Assembly: GCF_036226605.1 (NCBI RefSeq)
Contig: NZ_CP109000.1
Span: forward strand, 4,460,501-4,524,500
DNA: 64,000 nt
Source: Streptomyces sp. NBC_00704
Lineage (GTDB): Bacteria; Actinomycetota; Actinomycetes; Streptomycetales; Streptomycetaceae
Direction of reading: 5' to 3'
Below the pieces are notes generated by a model, which ran no database searches, was not told where the DNA came from, and saw only the letters and a program-made list of their open reading frames with translations. Shown here piece by piece: positions 54,701 through 61,500 of this stretch. Within the stretch, counting starts at the first letter, position 1; each line of letters starts with the position of its first letter. A program made the position numbers and the translations under genes.

Positions 54701-55284
54701 GCAAGGGCTTCGGCGGTGACGGAACGAAATGGCACATCGAGAAGACGGTCGACAAACTCGGCGGCCTTCGCGATCTGCTGGAGGACGACCGCAAGGCCAA
54801 GGAGGACACCGGAAAGGGAATCCTCTCCGACTCCGACCGCAAGGTCGCGCTCAACGAGTCGAAGGAACTCTGGACGGCCCTCAACGCGGACGACGTCGCC
54901 GGGGCGGTGACGAAGCGGGTGAAGGCGTCCGGCTACGACAAGACGGTGTCCAAGCTCGTCAAGTCCGTCCTCTCGGCGGAGTCGATGAGCGAGGTCACCG
55001 GGCAGAAGTTCGCCATTCCCGAGAACCTGCACCCGAAGGCCCCGCAGCGGGCCGTGCCCACCGGCGAGAGGGTCAAGGGCCGGGGATTCGCCAAGGCCTT
55101 CGGGGTGGTGGGCGGCGCCGCCAGCGTCGCGCAGTTCCCGGTGGACGTCTACAACTACGGCGTCGGGGAAGCGGCGAAACGGCTCAGCGAATCCCTCACG
55201 GACCCGCTGAACGTCGTGCCCGACGGTCAGGGCGCGGGATGCGTGTTCTTCAATGACTGCTATGTGGTGACGCCGATGGCGTGA
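48775..55284 (+). CDS. RHS/YD-repeat polymorphic toxin-like protein
   Basis: A 2169-residue secreted protein. The signal peptide ends near ALAAP (residue 38). A Thr/Ser/Pro linker follows, then a SpvB/TcdB-like shell and many YD repeats (YDDLGRV, YDGLGRQT, YDLLGRQLT, YDYLQRL). The RHS core closes with YEPGTGRFLSADAV and GYAYGHNNPLKRSDPTG around residue 1885, where these shells are normally cleaved. The last 284 residues are the variable part. They include GDGKTATALIEEMNEGKG and LSDSDRKVAL, reminiscent of a domain seen at other RHS ends, and a terminal hydrophobic patch with two Cys. No known toxin catalytic motif is visible. TTG start with AAGGA upstream. Confidence 0.87.
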   Translation: MSRPIRPPRAGRFLRYTTLAVTALMAGSLLQAEPALAAPTSGGVRHTSPVEADRPVPGKALKTKPRKADGLARGPRRAPRAAWPAAGSALVELPTTTTTTGATTTTPVAPTNPSAPSASSASSAPSARVPYAGRKAAGAKGARPAVAQLPVPGLPVRLSAAPAATGSARAQVRLLPKDTARGLGLDGVLVSVAAAGPAKASAGARSVGVSIDYSAFGEAYGGDYGARLRLVTLPSCALTTPKLPRCRTTTPVAGRNDSEKHTVSADSVALRPAASAVLLAAVADPDGGSAGAGDYTATPLSSSAAWQTSLQTGDFSWSYPLTAPTVPGGLLPKLSVGYSSGAVDGQTTSSNNQSSWVGSGFDMNTGFIERHYKPCGEDGSWSRDDAPGDQCWGYDNATISFNGRAGELIPAGKDVWRIRNDDGTRVEKLSDAAGRANGDNDGEYWKVTTTDGLQYFFGYNRLPGWSTGKPETKSTWTVPVFGNDADEPCHQATFAASWCRQAWRWNLDYVVDLQGNAMSYWYDPETNSYGRNRVAADDTSYERGGVIDRIEYGRRSDTMYSAKAVGKVVFTNTERCIEATAAACAATEIEKNPNRWEDTPYYLNCKAGTDCDKGRFSPSFWSRKRLTKVTTQVLQPSGDYADADAWTFAQKWGDADIDRSLLLESIQHTGLSATPSITLPKVTFGYKQGPNRLDRLGDGIAPFIKYRLANISDESGGSIDVAYSEPECDFAALPAPETNTTRCFPQYWQPAGAPDPVREWFNKYVVTQVVATDRTGGSDDMVTRYAYLDGAAWHYADDDGLTKEKYKTWSQWNGYGRVQVQSGGWDGMRSLSEHWFLRGMDGDRKNAAGGTKAVTVSDGEGGSLTDHEAFQGTEFKTVDYTGPGGTVESKTVTTPWRKETAKRVRDWGTVTANLTGTAATRTWDRKHDGGWQQTSTTSKYDDLGRVIEDSDLGEAASGDEQCTTTQYADNATTWLRSLPKQVEVLDVPCGTAVTYPAHLLSRKRNTYDSLAFGAAPTRGLLTKQEELVGYTGTTPDYRWKTSAYDGYGRVKSTADSSGATSTTVFTAATTAKPATLTVTGTELVAGTPSSAQSVVTEFDGVRSLPTASIDANGRRSDAEFDALGRLTKAWLANRPKASSPTPSLEYGYRIAEGDIAAVVARKLTNDGGQQSSYILYDGWLRPRQSQSAGPDGGRLIDDTFYDSRGLVARKYAPYYAAKAPEPKLFGVTEQGSVDTQTVSEYDGLGRQTVSRTLRGNGVGVELSRTTTTYSADLVTVDPPEGSTPTATVLDAAGHTTELREFHGASPAGAYDSTLYEHDADGHLTKVTAPDKTVRTYTYDLLGRQLTSTDPDSGATRTTYDDADRVTTATDVARQKTLAFVYDRLGRHTETRENSVTGPLLASWTFDTVRKGYLGSSTRYVGGAGGARYTQTINAYDNLYRPLRTTVSIPSTEPGLGGSAGVSYQTNTTYNLDGTVKSASYPAAGNLPAEVVAPTYDGLQRVVKAEGLSTYVGNARYSLTGKLEELELGDAGKRVWINNTYEPGTQLLSTSRAEREGVAGVDRAVTYAYDESGNVDSVTDASRQGTDRQCFRYDYLQRLTEAWTPAGDCASAPAATALGGPAPYWQSYTYTAAGNRDTDTRHDPTGTTAGDVTRTYRYNENGKGQPNTLTSVSSTGAVTGKDTFTYEPGGGTESRTPSGGAKQTFAWDSEGNLASVTEGSATTQYLYDADGKRLISRGPGGVSTLYLGATEITWTKATGKTTARRYYDLGGASAVRQDDGKVSFVVADPHGTGELAVDAATQALVQRRTMPFGEVRGTVPPAGSWPGTKGFVGGTQDATGFTHLGAREYEPGTGRFLSADAVIDPTDPQQLNGYAYGHNNPLKRSDPTGNYDPDMMAWCQDNPGKCQGGRIIPSKPSKPKKNPNPGMGKKRAHMPTVQNERLEKIIKELYIRPQVADKDVVGDGKTATALIEEMNEGKGFGGDGTKWHIEKTVDKLGGLRDLLEDDRKAKEDTGKGILSDSDRKVALNESKELWTALNADDVAGAVTKRVKASGYDKTVSKLVKSVLSAESMSEVTGQKFAIPENLHPKAPQRAVPTGERVKGRGFAKAFGVVGGAASVAQFPVDVYNYGVGEAAKRLSESLTDPLNVVPDGQGAGCVFFNDCYVVTPMA

Positions 55285-55308
55285 CCCGTCGGACACCTGT
55301 CACGGACA

Positions 55309-55341
55309 GCCACCGGCCGGGAGGACCTCCCGGCCGGTGGC
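55309..55341 (+). terminator. 16-bp perfect hairpin between RHS gene and candidate immunity gene
   Basis: GCCACCGGCCGGGAGG (55309-55324) pairs over its full length with CCTCCCGGCCGGTGGC (55326-55341) around a single A. With almost no loop it may form a slightly shorter stem. It would reduce read-through from the toxin gene into the next gene. Confidence 0.7.
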
Positions 55342-55342
55342 G

Positions 55343-55348
55343 TATCAT
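55343..55348 (+). promoter_or_regulatory. -10 box of the candidate immunity gene
   Basis: TATCAT lies 30 bases before the GTG start at 55378 and directly after the hairpin. The distance allows a short leader with its AAGGAG ribosome site. A -35 box is not evident because the hairpin occupies that place. Confidence 0.35.
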
Positions 55349-55377
55349 CGTCCAGCGCAATAAGAAGGAGTGTGGGC

Positions 55378-55845
55378 GTGCAAGGGATATCCTCCGACGA
55401 CCTGTTCCCGCAGCTTCTGCGACTGCTCCCGGAAGTGGAACCGTATGTCGAGCAGGCGGCCGCCCGTCACGATCTGAGCGTTTCCGACGTGACCCACTGG
55501 GAGCAGCTCAACACCAGTCCGGGAACGCTCCTGTCCGACGTTCTCGCTTATCCGCTGTTTCAGCCCCTGATGGAATCCCCGGAGATCGACGCGGAAGGGG
55601 AGGATTTCCTCAAGCGGTGTTTCGAATTCATCGAGGCGCTCGAGGAGGATCCCACGGGCCGGCTGACGGACACCGCTTATTTCACCTTCGTGGAGTCCTT
55701 CCTGGAGAGCAGGGAGGTGCTCGACCGCGCCTTCCGCTTCGCCTGGCCGAGGACCCGGGCGGCGGCCCTGTCCATGCTGCGCGCCTGGAACGTCCCCGTG
55801 GACCCCTCCTGGGAGCACCCGTCGGGCGAACACCCGCCGGAGTAG
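55378..55845 (+). CDS. Small acidic protein, candidate RHS immunity factor
   Basis: A 155-residue acidic, probably all-helical cytoplasmic protein without signal or membrane segment. I recognise no family with certainty. Its position directly behind the RHS gene, its own ribosome site (AAGGAG seven bases before GTG 55378), and a base composition less GC-rich than the neighbours all fit a cognate immunity protein for the RHS C-terminus. GTG 55372 is in frame but too close to the ribosome site. A hairpin directly follows its stop codon. Confidence 0.7.
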   Translation: MQGISSDDLFPQLLRLLPEVEPYVEQAAARHDLSVSDVTHWEQLNTSPGTLLSDVLAYPLFQPLMESPEIDAEGEDFLKRCFEFIEALEEDPTGRLTDTAYFTFVESFLESREVLDRAFRFAWPRTRAAALSMLRAWNVPVDPSWEHPSGEHPPE

Positions 55846-55870
55846 ATCCGCCGGGGGATCACGGCGGATC
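55845..55870 (+). terminator. Terminator at the immunity gene stop
   Basis: GATCCGCC (55845-55852, starting in the TAG stop) pairs with GGCGGATC (55863-55870). It marks the likely right end of the accessory gene group. No repeat of the tRNA 3' end was seen nearby. Confidence 0.55.
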
Positions 55871-55959
55871 ACGGGGGCTCGAGACAGGGGGTGGCCGGGG
55901 ACGTCCAGGGCGTCCGAGGCGTCAGAGCGGTGACCGGGCGTCGGAGCGGCGCCCCGGTG

Positions 55960-56919
55960 TCAGCCCAGCAGCCGTACCGGTGCTCCCGCCAGATAGGCCC
56001 TGATGTCCTCCACCGCCTGCCCGTAGTACCGCTGGTAGTTGGCACGCGAGACGTAGCCGATGTGCGGGGTGGCCAGCAGGCGGGGAGCGGTGCGCACGGG
56101 GTGGTCGGCGGGGAGGGGCTCCACGTCGAAGACGTCCACGCCGGCGCCCGCGATCCGGCCCTCCCGCAGCGCCGCCAGCAACGCGTCCTGGTCGACGATC
56201 GCCGCGCGCGAGGTGTTGACCAGGTACGCCGTCGGCTTCAGCAGGGCGAGTTCGGCCGGGCCCAGCAGGCCCCGGGTGCGGTCGCTCAGCGCCAGGTGGA
56301 CCGACACGAAGTCGCTCCCGGCGAGAAGCGCCTCCTTCGACGGGGCCCGTCGCACACCGACCTCCGCCGCCCGCTCCGGTGTCAGGTTCTGGCTCCACGC
56401 GCTCACCTCCATGCCGAAGGCGAGTCCCACCCGGGCCACCGCGCTCCCGATCTTCCCCAGGCCCAGCAGGCCGAGCCGGCTGCCGTGGAGGTCCGCGCCG
56501 ACCGTCGACTGCCAGGGCCCGCCCTCCCGCAGGGCCGCGTTCTCCCGCACCAGCCCCCGCGCGAGGCCCAGCAGCAGCGCCCACGTCAGCTCGACCGGCG
56601 GCGTCGACGAGCTCTGCGTGCCGCACACCGTCACGCCGTTGGCCTTCGCCGCCGCGTAGTCGATCACCGAGTTGCGCATGCCGGAGGCGATCAGCAGCCG
56701 CAGCCGGGGGAGCCGGTCCAGCAGCGACGCGGGGAAGGGGACCCGTTCGCGCAAGGTGACCACGCAGTCGAACCCGGCCAGCGCCGCCGCGAGTTCGTCC
56801 TCGTCGCCGACGTGCCGGGTGAAGGGGACCACTTCCAGCTCATGGCCGGGGGCCGACCAGTCGGCGAGGCCCGTGGCGACGTTCTGGAAGTCGTCGAGTA
56901 CGGCACAGCGGAAGGGCAC
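55960..56919 (-). CDS. D-2-hydroxyacid dehydrogenase family protein
   Basis: A 319-residue NAD-dependent oxidoreductase. The Rossmann motif is GLLGLGKIGSAVA. The catalytic residues lie in VNTSRAAIVD (Arg), GVDVFDVEPL (Glu) and ATPHIGYVS (His). The N-terminal part PFRCAVLDDFQNVA is typical of a subgroup distinct from PGDH and formate dehydrogenase, with unknown substrate. GTG 56919 is chosen because GGAGG lies seven bases upstream; ATG 56973 would add 18 residues. It diverges from the glycosyltransferase gene. Confidence 0.87.
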   Translation of the reverse strand: MPFRCAVLDDFQNVATGLADWSAPGHELEVVPFTRHVGDEDELAAALAGFDCVVTLRERVPFPASLLDRLPRLRLLIASGMRNSVIDYAAAKANGVTVCGTQSSSTPPVELTWALLLGLARGLVRENAALREGGPWQSTVGADLHGSRLGLLGLGKIGSAVARVGLAFGMEVSAWSQNLTPERAAEVGVRRAPSKEALLAGSDFVSVHLALSDRTRGLLGPAELALLKPTAYLVNTSRAAIVDQDALLAALREGRIAGAGVDVFDVEPLPADHPVRTAPRLLATPHIGYVSRANYQRYYGQAVEDIRAYLAGAPVRLLG

Positions 56920-57187
56920 GGCGTTTCCTCCAGGCGGTGGTCTTCGAGGCGGCTCTTGTTCCTGGGTCTTCATCGTGACTCTTCTCCCAGGTGGGAGGGG
57001 CCGTCCCCGAGATTACGGGGGGAGACGTGAGCGCCCGAGTCCCGCCCCTGCCGTCGGCCCGGTGGAAGGGGCGGAACGGGGGCTGTCGGAGCGGCGGCGG
57101 CATCTGAGGCACCATCTAGGTGCACGAGGCAGCCGCGGCGCACACGGAACGCGGCCGCCGTCGACAACCGGACGGAGTGAGAGGGAC

Positions 57188-58117
57188 ATGGTGGACGTGG
57201 GGGACGCGGTCGGCACGGGAGACGCGGCGGGGCCGAGGATCGCCGTCGCCGTGGTGACGATGGGGGACCGGCCCGCCCAGGTGGACGCCCTGCTGGAGTC
57301 GGTGGCCAAGCAGGACCTCGCCCCCGCCCGCATCGTGATCGTCGGCAACGGCTGTGTGCTCCCCGAGTTCGCCGCGCGGCTCTCCCTCCCCGGCGAGGTC
57401 ACCACGATCGACGTCGACGAGAACCTCGGCTGCCCCGGCGGCCGCAACGTCGGTCTGGCCCGGCTGCGCGAGTTCGGGGACGTCGACGTCGTCGTCGAAC
57501 TGGACGACGACGGGCTGCTCGTCGACGCCGACGTCCTGCGCCGCGTCCGCGACCTGTACGCGGCCGACCCGCGGCTGGGCATCGTCGGCTTCCGCATCGC
57601 GGACGAACACGGGGAGACCCAGCGCCGGCACGTGCCGCGCGTCGGCGCCTCCGACCCCTTGCAGGGCGGGTACGTCACCGGCTTCCTCGGCGGCGGCCAC
57701 GCCCTGAGCACGGCCATGCTCGAGGAGACGGGCGACTGGCCCGCCGAGTTCTTCTTCGCCCACGAGGAGACCGACCTGGCCTGGCGCGCCACCGACGCCG
57801 GCTGGAAGATCCTCTACGCGCCCGAGCTGCTGCTCCAGCACCCCAAGACCTCGCCCGCCCGGCACGCCATCTACCACCGTGTCACCGCCCGCAACCGGGT
57901 CTGGCTCGTCCGGCGCAATCTTCCGCTGCCGCTCGTCCCGGTCCACCTGGGGGTCTGGATCGCCGTCACGCTGCTGCGCACGCGCTCGCTCGCCGGACTG
58001 AGGGCGTGGTTCGGCGGGTTCGCGGAAGGCGTGCGGAAGCCCGCGGGCCCGCGCCGGCCCATGAAGTGGCGGACGGTGTGGCGGCTCACCCGGCTGGGCA
58101 GGCCGCCGGTCATCTGA
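57188..58117 (+). CDS. Family 2 glycosyltransferase
   Basis: A 309-residue GT-A glycosyltransferase, probably adding sugars to an envelope polysaccharide or glycolipid. The first strand is AVAVVTMGDRP. DENLGCPGGRNVGL lines the nucleotide site. VELDDDGLL supplies the metal-binding Asp cluster, and EETDLAWRATDAGW is the acceptor/catalytic base region. A hydrophobic stretch near residue 255 (VPVHLGVWIAVTLL) may associate with the membrane. The ATG has GAGAGGG close upstream. The gene ends just before a strong terminator. Confidence 0.87.
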   Translation: MVDVGDAVGTGDAAGPRIAVAVVTMGDRPAQVDALLESVAKQDLAPARIVIVGNGCVLPEFAARLSLPGEVTTIDVDENLGCPGGRNVGLARLREFGDVDVVVELDDDGLLVDADVLRRVRDLYAADPRLGIVGFRIADEHGETQRRHVPRVGASDPLQGGYVTGFLGGGHALSTAMLEETGDWPAEFFFAHEETDLAWRATDAGWKILYAPELLLQHPKTSPARHAIYHRVTARNRVWLVRRNLPLPLVPVHLGVWIAVTLLRTRSLAGLRAWFGGFAEGVRKPAGPRRPMKWRTVWRLTRLGRPPVI

Positions 58118-58144
58118 GTCCGCGGGCCGTCCGGGGCACAGGGC

Positions 58145-58179
58145 GGGCCTCGGTCGTTCACCTCCGACGACCGAGGCCC
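58145..58179 (+). terminator. Terminator after the glycosyltransferase
   Basis: GGGCCTCGGTCGT (58145-58157) pairs perfectly over 13 bp with ACGACCGAGGCCC (58167-58179). It is followed by CCCTATG without a T run. Confidence 0.82.
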
Positions 58180-58537
58180 CCTATGCCCCCGAAACCGGCC
58201 GCAGCGGCGACACTCCCCCGAGCTGCGCGTCGATACGCGCGCGCCGTCGGGCCGGATCCGAGAGTCTGATCACACCAGGCCGCGCCAACGGATCGCTAAC
58301 ATGTGGCCAATGGTTCGCCGCGTCGTCGCTGGTCATCTGGCCTGAAGTCGCTGGACGACCCGGGGCGCCGGCCGCACCGACGGCCGTCTCCGACGGGCAT
58401 CGCCCGGTGCACCGCCGGGCCCCGGGTGGCGGGAAACCGGCGGCCGGGGGCGGAATTCCGCCAGCACGGCGGGGTACCCGCCCGGAGCGCGGGCGACTCG
58501 ACAGGGCGACCCGGCGGGGGCCGGGCGCGGAAGGGCG
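58180..58537. other. Intergenic region before the regulator
   Basis: These 358 bases hold no gene I can support. TAACAT at 58297-58302 is a possible -10 box for the regulator on the + strand, but there is no matching -35 and the leader would be about 230 bases. The region 58340-58537 is very GC-rich. Confidence 0.35.
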
Positions 58538-61500
58538 ATGGGCGGCGTGATGCGGCGGTACGGGCTGCGGTTCGGGCTGCTGGGCCCCCCGGTCCTCTAC
58601 CCGGCCGGCCTCGCGGACCTCGCCGACGCCGCCGAACCGGCCGACCTGGCCGAATCGGCCGAACCGGTCGATTCGGCGGAGGCCGCCGCCGGATCCGGGA
58701 GCGTGGCCACGCCCTTCACCGGGCACGCGGCCCACCCCCACCCCCACCCCCACCCCCACCCCCACCCCCACCCCCGGCCCGAAGCCGGCGCCGCCGCCTC
58801 CGGGGACGTCCGACGCGCCCGCGCCCCCTACGAGGCCGTCCGCAGCCCCAAGGTGCGCGCGCTGCTGGCCGCCCTGCTCCTGGAAGCGGGCCGGACCGTC
58901 CCCGTCGACTCGCTGAAGGAGGCCCTGTGGGGCGGCGCTCCGCCGGCGTCCGCCCAGGCCTCGCTGCACAACCACGTGACCCGGCTGCGCCGGCTGCTCG
59001 ACGACCCGCGACGGCTGCGGGCCGTGGGGTCCGGCTATCGGCTCCGGGTGGAACAGGGCGAACTCGATGTCCATGTCTTCGACCGGCACGTCGCCGCCGC
59101 CCGTGGTGCGCACGCCGCCCGGAACTGGGAACGGGTCCTGTGCGAGTGCGCGGCGGCGCTCGCGCTGTGGCGGGGCGCCCCGCTCAGCGGGCTCCCCGCC
59201 GAACTGGGCGGATACGCCTTCGTACGACGCCTGCGGGAAGCCCGGCTGCTCCTGCTCGAATGGCGGCACGACGCCGAACTCGCCCTCGGGGACGGACGGT
59301 TCGAGCACCGGCTGCCGGAGCTGACGGCCCTGGCCGCCGAACATCCGCTGCGCGAGTCCTTCCACCGCCAGCTGATGCTCGCCCTGCACCGCACCGGCCG
59401 CCAGGCCGAGGCCCTCGCCGTCCATCGCGACCTGCGCACCCGTCTCGTCGAGGAACTCGGCGTCGAGCCCGGCCCGGCCGTCCGCGAGGCCCATGTGGAG
59501 GTCCTCGGCCCCACGGCCGACGCCCCCGCCGCCACCGGCGCGACCGCACCCGCGCTCTCCGTCGCCGGTCCCGCGGCCCGGTCTGCCGCTTCCGCCGCTG
59601 CCGCTTCCGCCGCCGCCTCTTCCGCCGTTGCCGGGCCCGAGGGCTCCGAGGATGAGTCCAAGGGCAGGTCCGAGAGCAGGTTCGAGGTCGAGGGTGAGGG
59701 CGAGCCCGCGGTCCGGCGGGTGCGGCACGCCCGCCCCGCCCAACTGCCCCCGCCCCCGGCCTGCTTCATCGGCCGCGTCGACACCCTGCGCCGGCTCCGC
59801 GGCACCCTCGCGCCGGGCGTCGGCGAGGTTCTGAGAGAAGGGCTCGACGACGGATCCGACGGCCGGCCTGGCGACGGGCCTGGCGACGGGCTGGGGGAGG
59901 GTCTCGGCGGGCGGGGTCCGGCCGTCGTGGTGCTCAGCGGCACCGCCGGCGTCGGCAAGAGCGCGCTTGCGCTGCACGCCGCGCACGCCATGCGGGAACG
60001 TTTCCCCGACGGTCAGCTCTACGTCCACCTGCACGGCGCGACTCCCGGCGTGACCCCGCTGACCGCAGGCCAGGCGCTCACCGCCCTCCTGCGCGACCTC
60101 GGAGTCGAACCCTGCCGCATCCCCGAACACCCCGACGCGGCGGCCGCGTTGCTGCGCACCGTGCTCGCCCCCACCCGCACCCTGATCGTCCTGGACGACG
60201 CGGCGACCGCCGCCCAGGTCCGCCCACTGCTGCCGGCCGGCGCCGGGTGCGCGGTGATCGTCACCAGCCGCTCGCCGCTGACCGCCCTGGACGGCGCTCA
60301 CCGCGTCCCGCTCGCTCCGCTGTCCGCCGGGGACAGCGCCGCGCTGCTGCGGGCCGCCGCCGGCCCCGGCGAGGGGCGGGCGGAGCTGGGCGCGGGCCAC
60401 CCGCTCGTCGGCCTCACCGGCCGCCTGCCGCTCGCCCTGCGCGTCGTCGCCGCCCGCCTCGCCGCGCGCAGCGCCCTCACGCCGGACATGCTGGCCCGTC
60501 AACTGGCAGAGGCGGAGAGCAGGTTGGCGCATCTGGAGTACGACGACCTCAGCGTCCGCCGGTCCCTGGCCGTGGCGCACGACGCGCTCGCCGCCTCGGA
60601 GCGCGAGGCCGACCGGGACGCGGCCCGGGTGCTGCGGCGCATCGGCGCGCTCGACCTCCCGGAGTACGGCGTCCCGCTGCTGTCCCGCCTCCTCGACGCC
60701 GACGAGTCCCGCGCCGAGGCCGCCCTGGACCGTCTCGTCGACGTGGCCCTGCTGGAGGAGCGGGCCTACGGCCGCTACACCCCCCACGACCTGGTGCGCG
60801 ACTTCGCCCGCGAACTCGCGGCGACCGGCCCCGAGACAGATCCGGCAACCGGTCCCGCAACCGGTCCCGCGACCGGGGCTGCGGCCGGGGCTGTGGCCGG
60901 ACTTGCGACCGGGCCTGTGGTCGGGGCTGCGGCCGGTCCCGCAATCGGGCCTGCGGCCGGTCCCGCGACTGGGCCCGCAACCGGGCCGGTGGCCGGGGCT
61001 GCGACCGGGCCCGCGACCGGCCGGCAGGTCCGGGCGCCCGCCGTCGCGCGGGCCCGGACGGTCGCCCTGCACTGGTACGCGGCCGTGGCCGAGCGTGCGC
61101 TGGTCGCCGTCGTCGAGGCGGGTCTCGATCTGGAGGACCGGCGCCGGCCGACCTCGGCCCAGCCCGTCGCCCATACGGCGTATCTCGCGGGGGCGCCCGC
61201 CTTCGCCGGCCCCGAGGAGGCCTTCGGGTGGGTGGAAACGGAGCTGGAGAACATCGTCGCCCTGGTGGCGGGCAGCGCGGCCGGGGCAGCCGGAGCGGCT
61301 GGGGCGGCCGGGGCAGCCGGAGCGGCCGGGGCAGCTGGGGACGTCGAGGCGGTGGGGCGGGTCGAGGCGGTGGAGGGGGCCGGGGAAGTCCGGAAAGTCC
61401 GGGAAGTTCGGGGAGTCGGGTCGTCGGCCGGTTCGGCCGCTTCCGAGCCGGGGCTCGTCTCCACGTTGCTGCGGCTTCTGCTGCCCTGCCTGCAACGGCG

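Noticed and set aside
55846-55959. Second copy of the tRNA-Thr 3' end as the right attachment site
   Set aside because: I looked for GGTTCGAATCCCGAAGGCGG-like sequence downstream of the cargo and saw none, so the right end of the element cannot be placed.
58731-58775. His-Pro repeats as a metal-binding domain
   Set aside because: The DNA is a pure CCCCCA hexamer run, which is better explained as a simple repeat expansion.
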